Positions 8,882 through 17,697 of a DNA stretch of 64,000 nt are shown one piece after another; position 1 is the first letter of the stretch; the number at the start of each line of letters is the position of its first letter. The notes under the pieces are model-generated. The model saw nothing but the letters and a program-made list of their open reading frames with translations. It was not told the DNA's origin and did not search any database. Made by a program: the position numbers and the translations under genes. The DNA comes from Chromatiaceae bacterium (GTDB lineage: Bacteria; Pseudomonadota; Gammaproteobacteria; Chromatiales; Chromatiaceae): contig JACDZG010000012.1 in NCBI GenBank assembly GCA_013426805.1, positions 27,506 through 91,505 of the forward strand. Direction: 5' to 3'.

Positions 8882-10027
8882 CTAGCGCAGGTTTTCCTCG
8901 ATTATCCAGCCGCCCTTTATCAAGCCTTCCTCGCGGATATCCATGGGGAAAGCCTCAAGAATTTCGACCGAGTGTGTTGCCGCGATGACCGTGGTGCCCG
9001 GCTGTTGACGCACCTGTGTCTTCATTAAATTGAGCGCCTTGTGTTGCCAGCGGACATGGAGGTGCACATCAAGCTCGTCTACCAGGATCCAGGTGTTGCG
9101 GGTACCGTGGGCACCGATGCGCAAGAAAAGTTGCACCAGGTTCTTCTCCCCGCTGGAGAGTCGGTCCAAACGATGGGTTTGCCCCCCGCTATGCACAACG
9201 GCCTCAGGCGGAACACGGCGAATTTCCGGTGCCAGGAATTTGTCTGGGGACCTCCCAAACACCGTGCTATTCACCGTTTTGACTGCATCCTCGAAACTGC
9301 CGTTGCTCAGCCAGGCTAGCCAGACAAGCAGATTATCCAGTGAATCGGTCCAGTGGGTACCGTGGGAGTCGAATTCCTGTACAGAGCGGTAACCCCAATG
9401 ATCCGGCTGGATGACCGGCCGCTCTTCAAACCCAAGAACTGGCGGGATGTCGCGATAAGCAGGAAAGAACAGTGCCGTGGGGAAACTTAGCGTCGAGTTG
9501 GCGAAACTCTCCGGTGCCAGGCGGCTGGAGTTGATCAGCGTATGGCGCAGGTCTTGAACGAGATCGTCATGACGGTCAATCTCCACTAATCGCCCGCGCA
9601 CTCGCTGCCTGAATCCGGTTCGATGCCATTGCTCCGCCCCATATCGCTGAAGCTCCGAGTCGTCCCAAACCTTGAGAAACGTCTCCTCGCCGATTGCCCC
9701 AGCCAATAGTGACAGAACGATGCGACGGTCGGCCCCCTGCCAATAGACGCGGGTCAACACATCAAGTTGTACTCTACCCCAACCCGCATCCAGTTCCTCC
9801 TGACCGAAGCGGCTGGGTTCAGCCTCGCCGAGTTGCCGCATCAGTAAGGCCATGCAATCGAGCACCGTGGTCTTACCGCGCCCATTCTCCGACATCAATA
9901 GGAAGATATTGCAGGGGCGGTCCTGCTCGTCGGTGAAGTCGATCTCGTAGGGCGTGCCCTGAAAGGGTCCGACGCGATCCAGAGTCAACCAGAGTGGTTG
10001 GAACTCATAGACGGTCATGTCGCTCAT
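8882..10027 (-). CDS. AAA/ABC-type ATPase, AriA- or OLD-like, of the defence-like operon
   Basis: The product has 381 residues from ATG 10027, which overlaps the stop of the upstream translocase gene as ATGA; a longer frame to 10057 is less likely. Walker A is SENGRGKTT (residues 46-54). The ABC signature LSSGEK lies at about 290 and Walker B/D-loop WILVDELD at about 314, with the switch His in AATHSVEI. There is no long coiled coil, so it is a compact ATPase like AriA of PARIS or the AAA part of OLD proteins rather than an SMC protein. With the DUF4435 gene 16 bases downstream, it probably senses invaders and controls that effector. Confidence 0.85.
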   Translation of the reverse strand: MSDMTVYEFQPLWLTLDRVGPFQGTPYEIDFTDEQDRPCNIFLLMSENGRGKTTVLDCMALLMRQLGEAEPSRFGQEELDAGWGRVQLDVLTRVYWQGADRRIVLSLLAGAIGEETFLKVWDDSELQRYGAEQWHRTGFRQRVRGRLVEIDRHDDLVQDLRHTLINSSRLAPESFANSTLSFPTALFFPAYRDIPPVLGFEERPVIQPDHWGYRSVQEFDSHGTHWTDSLDNLLVWLAWLSNGSFEDAVKTVNSTVFGRSPDKFLAPEIRRVPPEAVVHSGGQTHRLDRLSSGEKNLVQLFLRIGAHGTRNTWILVDELDVHLHVRWQHKALNLMKTQVRQQPGTTVIAATHSVEILEAFPMDIREEGLIKGGWIIEENLR

Positions 10028-11553
10028 TGGGTTCTCCCGCGGACGCTTTGCAGACAAAGGCGGATGTCGTCGCTGCCAACCCTGACCCCATGGGCGCGAC
10101 GGGCGGCGGTACCTGCCTGAGGCCGCAGCAACATGTCGCCGGCACCGAGTAATTTCTCGGCCCCGGTTTCGTCGAGGATAATCTTTGACTCGGCGGCGGT
10201 GCGGACGGAAAGCGCGATTCGCCCCGGCACGTTACTGCGCAATAAACCGCTGAAGGTCTCGGCATCCGGGCGCTGGGTGGCGAGCACCAGATGAATGCCG
10301 GCGGCGCGCGCCTTCTGGGTCAAACGTATTAGGGGCGACTCGACCTCGCGGGACTGGAACAGCAGGTCCGCCATTTCTTCGACCACCACGACCACATAGG
10401 GCAGATCGATTCGACCCTGTTCGCGACCCTCGGCCAGGTTCGCGACTCCCTGCTGCCGTAATAAGACGGTGCGACGCTCCATCTCCGCGACCAACGCGTC
10501 CAGCGCCTCCAGGATATCGCCGATGTCTTCCAGCGGCGCTCCTCCCATCAAGTGCGGGAAGCCCGCGTAATGGGCAAGTTCGACCCGCTTCGGGTCGATC
10601 AGGGTGAGATGAAGGTCCTGAGGCCCAAGCCGCCAGAGGAGGGACAGGAGCAGGGCATGGAGGCAGACACTCTTGCCGCTGCCGGTCGTTCCGCCCACCA
10701 AAAGGTGCGGTGCAGCGGCCAAGTCGAAGTGCACCGGCTCCCCCAGCACGTCCACCCCGGGCCAGACCGTGAGGAGCGGCACATCCGTCGCCTGGGTCGC
10801 CCAGTCCCGGAGCCGGGTGCCGGGCACCGTATGCCAGGTGTCGCGCGGACGGGGCACGTCCAGGGCCAGTACCCGCGCCTCCCGGTCGCCTTCTTCGTCT
10901 TCTTGCAGAAGGATGCCCTGACGAGTGGACAGGCCCAAGTGCAATCCGAGCTTGTCCAGACCCCGCTTGACCCGGTCATAGTGATTGACGTCGTCAAGAT
11001 AGACCCGGTAGCGGCTGATACGCGGGCCGTCTTCGACGCCGCGGATCTGGGCCGAGACGCCGATCTCACGAAGCCCGGCGAGGATCTCCTGCCCCAGGTC
11101 GATGTGTGCCGGACGCGGTGTCGCGCCGACAAACAACTCGTGGTAGAGGAAACCGTGAAAATCGTGACTTGGGCGCCAAGTGGTGCGGATCTCCTGAAGG
11201 CCGCGGCGGACGTGGCGTTGCAGGTAACGACGATAACGCCGCTCCGACTCATCCCCCTGGAACATATCCTCGCCATGGTAGACGCTTAGCAGCGCGCGCA
11301 TCGCCAAATCATAGTCTTGACGACCCTCCTCGTCCGCCGGAAGCCCCGCCCCCGTGATCCGGGCCAGAGCGTACTCGCTGCCGCCTAGACCGCTCCCGTC
11401 CAAATCCTCTGTGGGTGGGGTGGGGATTTGCAGCGACCGTGCCAGGGCAATGCGCAGGACGCGCAGCTTTGGGGCGCGAGGCGTGCCAAGTCCGTGAACG
11501 AGGACATCCTCAATGGTCTGCTCGTCGCGGATATCGGTGTATAGATCGGCCAT
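10024..11553 (-). CDS. FtsK/HerA-like DNA translocase of the Dnd-like operon, possible DndE-like N-terminus
   Basis: The product has 509 residues. The C-terminal half is an FtsK-type motor: Walker A GGTTGSGKS at 287-295, DPKRVEL at 320-326, LATQRPDAETF and GAEKLLGAGDML. The Walker B site reads VVVVVEEMADL where FtsK proteins usually have DE, so the first acidic residue is Glu. The N-terminal ~130 residues are not FtsK-like. Their helix LRVLRIALARSL and the GEDMFQGDESERRYRRYL block resemble the small DndE protein, so this may be a DndE-motor fusion; I rate that as plausible, not shown. No membrane segments and no C-terminal DNA-reading gamma domain are seen. It starts 3 bases after dndD. Confidence 0.82.
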   Translation of the reverse strand: MADLYTDIRDEQTIEDVLVHGLGTPRAPKLRVLRIALARSLQIPTPPTEDLDGSGLGGSEYALARITGAGLPADEEGRQDYDLAMRALLSVYHGEDMFQGDESERRYRRYLQRHVRRGLQEIRTTWRPSHDFHGFLYHELFVGATPRPAHIDLGQEILAGLREIGVSAQIRGVEDGPRISRYRVYLDDVNHYDRVKRGLDKLGLHLGLSTRQGILLQEDEEGDREARVLALDVPRPRDTWHTVPGTRLRDWATQATDVPLLTVWPGVDVLGEPVHFDLAAAPHLLVGGTTGSGKSVCLHALLLSLLWRLGPQDLHLTLIDPKRVELAHYAGFPHLMGGAPLEDIGDILEALDALVAEMERRTVLLRQQGVANLAEGREQGRIDLPYVVVVVEEMADLLFQSREVESPLIRLTQKARAAGIHLVLATQRPDAETFSGLLRSNVPGRIALSVRTAAESKIILDETGAEKLLGAGDMLLRPQAGTAARRAHGVRVGSDDIRLCLQSVRGRTQ

Positions 11554-11556
11554 CGG

Positions 11557-13602
11557 TCAGACCCCCTGGATCAGGTCGGCCACTGTCACCGGCTCGGGAA
11601 CCGTGTGCTCGCCGTCGGGATTGGTCAGGCGGTAGGCACGGTAGACATGCCCGGCAATCAGTTGGAGTTTGCGCGCATCGAGTTCCGCGTCTGTGGGCAA
11701 GACGATGACCTGGGTCGCGGCATTGGGGTAGTAGTAGCGCAACATAGCCTCTTGGTGGGCCAAGTCGATGCGGGCCAGCGGAGTGTCGACCACCAATGGC
11801 ACCTGCTTCCCAGAGACCTCGCTTAGCGCCCACAGAAGGGCAGTTGCCATAAGCTGCTTCATGCCCGCAGAAAGGTTCCCCATGCCGATGGGCTGCGATT
11901 CCCGGTCCAGGTATCGCAATCCGAAATCGTCGTCCACCTCCACTCGCTCGATCAGCGGGTGTGAGGTCATTAGAACTCGAAAGTGGCGATTAATTGCCGC
12001 CTCCAACTCTTCCCGTTGGGCTCGTTTGCGTGCACTCTTGAGTTCAGCAAAGAGGCTTCCAAGACGGCGGGCAGTGGCGATCTTGTCTTCGGTAACTCGA
12101 TTCTTACCAATCTTTGTTTTGGTCTGCTCCGCTTTGCTACGGACCTCGGAAAGCCTGCGTTGCAGGCTGGCGGACTCCGTTTCGATGTCCACGTGCCGCT
12201 TCTTCTTGGTGTCCAGGCCACGCTCCAGTTCGTCGCGTTCCGCCACATAGCGGTCATAGCGCGCCCGCTCCTCTTCAGAGAGCGCACCCACGTTCAGCAG
12301 ATCAGCCTCTAATTGGTGCAACTCGCCGGTGAACCCTTGAACGCGGCGCAGTTCCTCAGCCCGGGCCGAGCGCAGTGCCTCGGCTTGGGCGTAGGGGGCG
12401 AGTTGGTCCCGCGACGCCGAGGCCGCTTGCGGGTCTGGGGCGAACGAGGGATCCATGGTGTCGCTGGCCGCTTCCGCCTCTCGCTCCAGGAGACGCACCA
12501 ATTTGTACCTATAGTAGGCGCGCTGACCGTCGCGGATGTCAGGGTCGGGGAACTCCGGCAGATCGAACAGATGTCCTGGCAAGACTTCCAGAAGGGACTC
12601 TAAGACCCGGCTCCGGGAATTGGCGTCGCTGCCAAGTACCCGGTCCAGTCTTTCCAGTGCCCGCCTGATCAGGGACGGATTAACTAGGAGTGCGATGTCC
12701 CGCGGGATCTGGGCCGAGATCCGGTCCAGCGCCTCGGCTCGCTGCGCCTGGATCCGTTCTCGTGTTTCTTTGAGCTGCGCTTCGTCGTGGCGATGCACGA
12801 AGCTACTCAGTCCTTCGATACGGCGGCGGATGCGGCGTAGCGCGTCCGTGTCGTTTTCGATCTCCTCTTTCAGGTTGGCCCGCTTCCCGTCCAAGGCCGC
12901 GAGTTCAGCCCCGATCCCGCGAGCTTCCCCCTCAAGACGCTCTAGGTCAGCTCGGGCCTGTGGGTCCAGATCATTATGTTGCCAGCGGCCGATTGCTTTG
13001 TTCAGGGCGTCCCGTAGTGCCTCAATGGCGCCGATCCCAAGGAGGCGTTCCATCTGGCGTTGTTGCGCATCTCGGTTGGCCTCCGCTAACTCCTCGATTT
13101 GTTCGCCATCAAACAGGAAAAAATACAGATAGTCCCTAGGCAGGCGGCGGTCGAGAAACTCTTGAGCCTCATCGTCTGCGAAAGTCTCGGTAGCGGTCGT
13201 GACGGTTAAGGATTCGTCGCCGTCCCAGGCCCCGTTCTCGATGCGCCAGGTCCGTTCCGCGGTAACCTGGCCACTGTCCTCACTCCAGGTCAGTCGAACT
13301 GCGCAGCGGGTTTGACCCTCTCTACGCGCCCGTCGGTTCATGATCCCCCACCAATCGTTACCGGCACCCACCACGTACTGGTTGGGCGAAGGTATACGCG
13401 AGCGCTGAACCGCGCGCCGCAACGGCTCGTAATTAACACCGGTGAAGAGGAGCTTGAGTCCGTTGAGCAGGCTGGTCTTGCCGAAGCCGTTGCGACCCAT
13501 GATCAGGCAGACATTGCGCCCGGGCTCGGGAGTGCCCAAGTCGATCTGCTGCCCCCCGTAGTAGGAGAACAAGTTGGTGAGTCGAATGCTCTCAAAAATC
13601 AT
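11557..13602 (-). CDS. dndD: DNA sulfur modification ATPase DndD
   Basis: The product has 681 residues with SMC/Rad50-like organisation. An N-terminal ATPase lobe has Walker A GRNGFGKTS (36-44) and the DndD-typical YYLFDGEQI-like segment (YFFLFDGEQIEEL). Long coiled coils follow at roughly residues 190-300 and 410-520. The C-terminal lobe has the signature LSAGMKQLMATAL and Walker B LVVDTPLARID. In phosphorothioation systems DndD supplies ATPase-driven DNA opening or remodelling while DndC and partners insert sulfur. The start codon overlaps the dndC stop by 4 bases (ATGA), so the two are translationally coupled. Confidence 0.92.
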   Translation of the reverse strand: MIFESIRLTNLFSYYGGQQIDLGTPEPGRNVCLIMGRNGFGKTSLLNGLKLLFTGVNYEPLRRAVQRSRIPSPNQYVVGAGNDWWGIMNRRARREGQTRCAVRLTWSEDSGQVTAERTWRIENGAWDGDESLTVTTATETFADDEAQEFLDRRLPRDYLYFFLFDGEQIEELAEANRDAQQRQMERLLGIGAIEALRDALNKAIGRWQHNDLDPQARADLERLEGEARGIGAELAALDGKRANLKEEIENDTDALRRIRRRIEGLSSFVHRHDEAQLKETRERIQAQRAEALDRISAQIPRDIALLVNPSLIRRALERLDRVLGSDANSRSRVLESLLEVLPGHLFDLPEFPDPDIRDGQRAYYRYKLVRLLEREAEAASDTMDPSFAPDPQAASASRDQLAPYAQAEALRSARAEELRRVQGFTGELHQLEADLLNVGALSEEERARYDRYVAERDELERGLDTKKKRHVDIETESASLQRRLSEVRSKAEQTKTKIGKNRVTEDKIATARRLGSLFAELKSARKRAQREELEAAINRHFRVLMTSHPLIERVEVDDDFGLRYLDRESQPIGMGNLSAGMKQLMATALLWALSEVSGKQVPLVVDTPLARIDLAHQEAMLRYYYPNAATQVIVLPTDAELDARKLQLIAGHVYRAYRLTNPDGEHTVPEPVTVADLIQGV

Positions 13603-14969
13603 GGAGCTGGCTCGGTCCTGTCGGCCTGTCGGACGGCGTTCTCGACGACCTTGATCACGTCGTCCAGAAGCTGCTGACGACTACTCGGGCTGTCGAGCGA
13701 TGCATATCGGTCAGTGACTAGGCTATAAAGGTCCGTGGCCCAGATGTTCTGGACCTCGAACCTGGGGGCTAGGTCCTCGATGAGTGCGAGATCCCTGGAT
13801 AGGTCTTCTGACGTGAGGGTCAAGGTTCCAACCTCCCTTCCGTAGTCTCTGGCAATGGCTAATGCGCTGTTAGTGACATCGAACTTCTCGGCCCACTGCT
13901 GCTGAATGTAAGCAATCTCGGCATCTTCGATCAACCGGCGACCTACGGTCTTCTCCAGTTCCAGAAGCCGGCGCAGGATCAGTTTGCAGGTCTCCGAGCT
14001 GAAGGGTCCGGGTCCGATGGACTCGTTGCGGCGGATGCCGTCACGCTTGCTGGTGTCTTCACGTATCTCTTTGAGCCAGTTGCGGAATTCATTTAATGGT
14101 TGCATCCAGGCCGCACCCGAGTCGATGAACCCGCGCATGGATTTGTCCTCCTTGACCACGGTACAGGTCCAGCAGCCGAAACGGCTTCCCCCGCATGATG
14201 GCGTGTTCAGGTCAAAGACTACCGGGCACTCGCCGCCGCTCGCCTGCCGGTAGAGGTCGAGCATGAAGTCGTGAGTACCGCCCCAGGGCGGCGGGTTACG
14301 AGTAAAGAGATATTCCCAAACCTGATCCGTCGACCAGTCCGCGATCGGTGTCATCACCAGGGCGTCAGGGATTTCGCCATGGGGATTCAGGCCGCGACTG
14401 TTGGTGGCGCGACCCTCCATCCGCTGCGCGCGGCTGGCGCTCTCGTCCAGACGGGTGCCCAAGAGCAGGACGACTCCGCCGTGCGCGCGCACGATGCCGT
14501 CAATCACGGCCCGTGAGGGCTTGATCTTCATCTTGGTCGTGCACCAGCGGAACCAACGGGTCGGTGACGGATACCCCTTGCCGATCAGGTTCCCCCAGAA
14601 GCTCTGCTCAGGGGTCGGCTGAACCCGGTGCACGTAGACCGGCAGTCCGTTGGCACGGGCATGGCTGGCGACCCGCGACAGGCGGTCCGCCAGATACTCC
14701 TCAACGTTCGGTGCCTCAACGCGCGTGTCGGAGGCGACTATGAAGATCGGTTTTTTTGCGCTTGACCCGAGTTCGAGGATCAGGTCGTAGACCAACTGCA
14801 GGACCAGCGTCGAGTCCTTGCCGCCGGAATACGCAACCACCCAGGCGCGCTGATCGGCGAAGTAGTGCCTGCGCAGGGAGTCGCGGGTTTCCTCGACGTG
14901 TTCGTCGACCGGAACCGGAACCGACTCTGGGTTGGTTAGAGATTGCATCGATATCTGTGCGGGCGTCAT
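13599..14969 (-). CDS. dndC: DNA sulfur modification protein DndC (PAPS-reductase family)
   Basis: The product has 456 residues. The ATP pyrophosphatase P-loop SGGKDS is at 48-53, within AYSGGKDSTLVLQLVYD. C143 (RWCTTKMK) and the group C259, C266 and C269 (SCGGSRFGCWTC) fit the iron-sulfur cluster ligands expected in DndC, which activates the DNA backbone for sulfur transfer. LGTRLDESASRAQRM is a further family block. It is the first gene of the five-gene operon; an alternative start is the Met 7 codons in. No dndA cysteine desulfurase or dndB regulator is adjacent, so sulfur would have to come from a housekeeping IscS-type enzyme. Confidence 0.92.
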   Translation of the reverse strand: MTPAQISMQSLTNPESVPVPVDEHVEETRDSLRRHYFADQRAWVVAYSGGKDSTLVLQLVYDLILELGSSAKKPIFIVASDTRVEAPNVEEYLADRLSRVASHARANGLPVYVHRVQPTPEQSFWGNLIGKGYPSPTRWFRWCTTKMKIKPSRAVIDGIVRAHGGVVLLLGTRLDESASRAQRMEGRATNSRGLNPHGEIPDALVMTPIADWSTDQVWEYLFTRNPPPWGGTHDFMLDLYRQASGGECPVVFDLNTPSCGGSRFGCWTCTVVKEDKSMRGFIDSGAAWMQPLNEFRNWLKEIREDTSKRDGIRRNESIGPGPFSSETCKLILRRLLELEKTVGRRLIEDAEIAYIQQQWAEKFDVTNSALAIARDYGREVGTLTLTSEDLSRDLALIEDLAPRFEVQNIWATDLYSLVTDRYASLDSPSSRQQLLDDVIKVVENAVRQADRTEPAP

Positions 14970-15118
14970 GAGTTTCGCGTGATTCTACTCGGGAACTTGG
15001 CGAGCAGGACGAAGTTCGCAGGCTGTGGCGGGGGATTCCGGATCGGTGGAGGGTCGGCAGCCAAGGGCAACTGAACGCGCGGGTCGGGGTTCTTGAGCGG
15101 TCGAACGGAATTTATCTA

Positions 15119-15146
15119 TTGCTAATTTAGTAAGTTCTTATATACT
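15119..15146 (+). promoter_or_regulatory. Predicted sigma-70 promoter for the secreted-protein gene at 15207
   Basis: TTGCTA at 15119-15124 and TATACT at 15141-15146 are separated by 16 bases, in a locally AT-rich stretch of an otherwise GC-rich intergenic region. It points toward the gene at 15207 and is the clearest promoter match by eye in the window. Confidence 0.55.
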
Positions 15147-15206
15147 GAATACTCACCTGGGACGGTTGGGCCTGAGCGGTCGCCGTGGGCCGTCGACGAT
15201 GAGGCA

Positions 15207-15503
15207 ATGATGTTCAAGCCCGCACTGGCGGTTATGGTCGGCTTGGTCTGCGCGGCGGCGGCTGCCGCGGAGTTGAGCGTGATCGGGTCGGCTGGAAACG
15301 GCGGGGATGAGGCCGCGCCCGCGGTTTCGGGCAGCACCGACGTCGGTCCGGCAGCCGCGACCGATCGTCGGCAGTTTGCCCAGATCCCCGCCAGCAATGA
15401 CGCTTATGGCTGGCGCTACCCATACGCCTTTCCGACTCAGGCGCCGGTGATGGCAGGTCAGGCCGTCACTCCACCCGCGGCAATCGTCCGCGGTCGGCGG
15501 TGA
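15207..15503 (+). CDS. Small secreted protein of unknown function
   Basis: The product has 98 residues. Residues 1-21 are a clear Sec signal peptide (basic MMFK, hydrophobic core, AAAAAA before ELSV). The mature part is small, Ala/Gly/Pro-rich, with an aromatic patch near the centre (NDAYGWRYPYAFPTQ) and a basic end (RGRR). A GAGG lies about 5 bases before the paired ATGs at 15207/15210. It is followed about 100 bases later by another secreted low-complexity gene, and the two may be functionally linked envelope or periplasmic proteins. No family is recognised. Confidence 0.6.
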   Translation: MMFKPALAVMVGLVCAAAAAAELSVIGSAGNGGDEAAPAVSGSTDVGPAAATDRRQFAQIPASNDAYGWRYPYAFPTQAPVMAGQAVTPPAAIVRGRR

Positions 15504-15599
15504 AGCGCGATCGGGCCCTCTGCCCGGGGTACGGGTTATGTTGAGCGCCTGAAAATTCTTAACCCTTGTTATCCTTAGCTCGAGTAAGGTACTTCAAAA

Positions 15600-16412
15600 A
15601 TGAATAAGATAGTTCAAGCGGCCTCCGTCATTGCCCTCGCCGTTGCGGCCTCCTCGGCCGGCGCTTGGTATGGCGCCCCCAATCAGGCCGGGTGCATGAC
15701 CGATCAGCAGCGGGTGTTTGAGCAGCAACAGCAAGCCTTCGTCGAGCAGCGCCAGGCCATGGCGGCCCAACGTGCCAAGGCCGCGGAGCAGGCCATGGCG
15801 ACGCGGCGCCAGTTCGCCGAGCAGCAGGCGGCCCGCTTCAAGGATGCACCGCAGCCGGCACCGGCCATGGACCCCCGGTTTGGCAACATCGCCGCGCCGG
15901 CGTGGGGCGGCCCCGCGTTCCCGGCCAGGCCGGAGCCGCGCCGCTTCGAACGCCCGGTCATGCCTGAATTCGCGATGCCCGAGATGCCGCGCGCCCCGGA
16001 CTTCAAGGCTCCCGAGTTCCCGGCCATGCCCGAGATGCCCGCCTTCGAAGCCCCGGCCATGCCTGAATTTGCGATGCCCGAGATGCCGGATCGGCGCGGC
16101 CCGGACTTCAAGGTTCCCGAGTTCCCGGCCATGCCCGAAATGCCCGCCTTCGAACGCCCCGCCATGCCCGCGTTCGTCGGCAACCGCGGCCCGGCACAGG
16201 ATGCCCAGCGCGCTCAGGCCCGCCAGGAAATGGCGGCGCGCCGCCATGCGATGAAGGAACAGAGTGAGCGTCGCCGCGCGGCGCATGGCTTTGGCCCGCG
16301 CGCGGGCGGCCCCGGCGTCGGCATGGGCTGCGCCCCGGCCGCCGCGCCCCAGGCCGCCGCGCCGGTCGCGGCGAATGCGACTACGGTCGCCGCTGTCCCG
16401 ACCAACCAGTAA
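15600..16412 (+). CDS. Secreted Met/Pro/Glu-rich repeat protein
   Basis: The product has 270 residues. A signal peptide (MNKIVQAASVIALAVAASSAGA) precedes WYGAPNQAGC. Residues ~34-80 are Gln/Ala-rich and probably coiled coil. Residues 119-186 hold two near-identical 33-35 residue units built from MPEF, MPEMP, PDFK, PEFPAMPEMPAFE, with a third partial copy after. A basic stretch and an Ala/Pro-rich tail follow. A TAAGG lies upstream of the start, and a strong terminator follows the gene. The function is unknown; the composition suggests a structural or surface/periplasmic protein. A role in sulfur globules, as for other secreted low-complexity proteins of purple sulfur bacteria, would be speculation. 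Confidence 0.7.
   Translation: MNKIVQAASVIALAVAASSAGAWYGAPNQAGCMTDQQRVFEQQQQAFVEQRQAMAAQRAKAAEQAMATRRQFAEQQAARFKDAPQPAPAMDPRFGNIAAPAWGGPAFPARPEPRRFERPVMPEFAMPEMPRAPDFKAPEFPAMPEMPAFEAPAMPEFAMPEMPDRRGPDFKVPEFPAMPEMPAFERPAMPAFVGNRGPAQDAQRAQARQEMAARRHAMKEQSERRRAAHGFGPRAGGPGVGMGCAPAAAPQAAAPVAANATTVAAVPTNQ
15954..16157 (+). repeat. Tandem coding repeat (99 and 105 bases)
   Basis: Unit 1 is 15954-16052 (33 codons) and unit 2 is 16053-16157 (35 codons). They are nearly identical in DNA as well as protein and differ mainly by a two-codon insertion (DRR for RA). The DNA-level identity implies recent duplication or ongoing homogenisation. Confidence 0.8.
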
Positions 16413-16445
16413 GGCCCCATCACGGTGGCATCCGCCGCCGCTGAT

Positions 16446-16483
16446 TAAGGCCCCGCCGCTGCCGCGTCGGGGCCTTATTTTTT
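16446..16483 (+). terminator. Rho-independent terminator
   Basis: Arms TAAGGCCCCG (16446-16455) and CGGGGCCTTA (16468-16477) are perfectly complementary with a 12-base loop and are followed by a T-run to 16483. It ends the transcript of the Met/Pro-rich gene and lies just before the bcr start at 16501. Confidence 0.9.
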
Positions 16484-16500
16484 GCCCGCTTGAGGCTTCC

Positions 16501-17697
16501 ATGCAGGTTCGTCCATCGCTGTTCCTGACGCTGGGGTTACTCTCCGGGTTGACTCCCTTTGCGATCGATATGTATCTGCCGAGCCTGCCGGCCATCGCGC
16601 GCGATCTGGGCTCGACCATGGAATTGGCGCAACTGAGCGTGACCGTTTATCTGGGGGTCTTCGCCCTGTCGCAGTTGTTCTTGGGGCCGCTGTCCGATGT
16701 GCTCGGCCGGCGGGCGACCATCGGCGGCGGGCTGGTGCTGTTCTGCGTCGGGGCGTTGGGCTGCGCGCTGGCCGATGCGATGGCGCTCTTGCTGGCGGCG
16801 CGTGCGCTCCAGGCGCTGGGCGGAGCGGCGATCGCGGTGACCGTGCCGGCGCTGGTGCGCGATCTGTTCGAGCGCGACCAGTATGCGCGTGTGATGAGCC
16901 TGGTGATGTTGGTCACGGCGCTGGCGCCGCTCTTGGCGCCGACGATCGGCGGAGTCATCGTGGGCTACGCGAGTTGGCACTGGGTTTTCGCCGTGCTGCT
17001 TGCTATCGCGTTGGCGGCGAGCGCGCTCTTTTTCCGGCTGATTCCCGAGACCCTGCCCAGGGCACGCCGCCACCCGCCCGAGCTGCAACGCGTCCTGCGC
17101 AACTATCTGTTGCTCGCGCGCCATCGGGTAGGGATGGGCTACCTGCTCACCGGCGCCTGCTCATTCGGCGGGATGATGACGTACATCGTCGGTTCCCCGT
17201 TCGTCTATATTGAACTGCACGGGGTGCCGACCGCCTGGTTCGGGGTCTATTTCGGCGCGAATGTTGGCCTGGCCATCCTGGTGACCAGTGTCAACGCCCG
17301 GCTGGTCACGCGTCTGGGGGCGCAGCGCCTGCTGCGCTGGGGGCTGGGAGTGCAAGTCGGCGCCGCGTCGCTGCTGTGCGCACTGGCGCTCTGGGGAACG
17401 CCGCCGCTGTGGGCGATCGTGCTCGCGACCTTGGCCTATCTGGGTATGGCGGGGGTGGTGCTCGGCAACTCCATGGCCGGATTCATGGCGCACTTCCCGC
17501 GGATGGCCGGCACCGCATCGGCCTTCTCGGGGGCGGCACGCTTCGGTCTGGGCGCGGCGGTCGGGTCACTGGTCAGCCTGGCCCATAACGGCACCGCGGT
17601 GCCCATGCTGCTCGGTATGGCGCTTTGCGGGCTGGCCGCGGGCGCGAGCTATCGACTGTGGTGCTGCGCCGGGTCGGCGGCCGCCGACTCGGCTTGA
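16501..17697 (+). CDS. Bcr/CflA family multidrug efflux MFS transporter
   Basis: The product has 398 residues from ATG 16501, which directly follows the terminator; a longer frame upstream belongs to the preceding gene's shadow. The protein shows about twelve hydrophobic segments and the subfamily's N-terminal motif DMYLPSLPAIA. The MFS loop 2-3 signature LGPLSDVLGRR follows at residues ~60-70. Such proteins export drugs or small metabolites by proton antiport in the inner membrane; the substrate is not predictable. The 3' end overlaps the convergent gshA gene by 49 bases. Confidence 0.92.
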   Translation: MQVRPSLFLTLGLLSGLTPFAIDMYLPSLPAIARDLGSTMELAQLSVTVYLGVFALSQLFLGPLSDVLGRRATIGGGLVLFCVGALGCALADAMALLLAARALQALGGAAIAVTVPALVRDLFERDQYARVMSLVMLVTALAPLLAPTIGGVIVGYASWHWVFAVLLAIALAASALFFRLIPETLPRARRHPPELQRVLRNYLLLARHRVGMGYLLTGACSFGGMMTYIVGSPFVYIELHGVPTAWFGVYFGANVGLAILVTSVNARLVTRLGAQRLLRWGLGVQVGAASLLCALALWGTPPLWAIVLATLAYLGMAGVVLGNSMAGFMAHFPRMAGTASAFSGAARFGLGAAVGSLVSLAHNGTAVPMLLGMALCGLAAGASYRLWCCAGSAAADSA

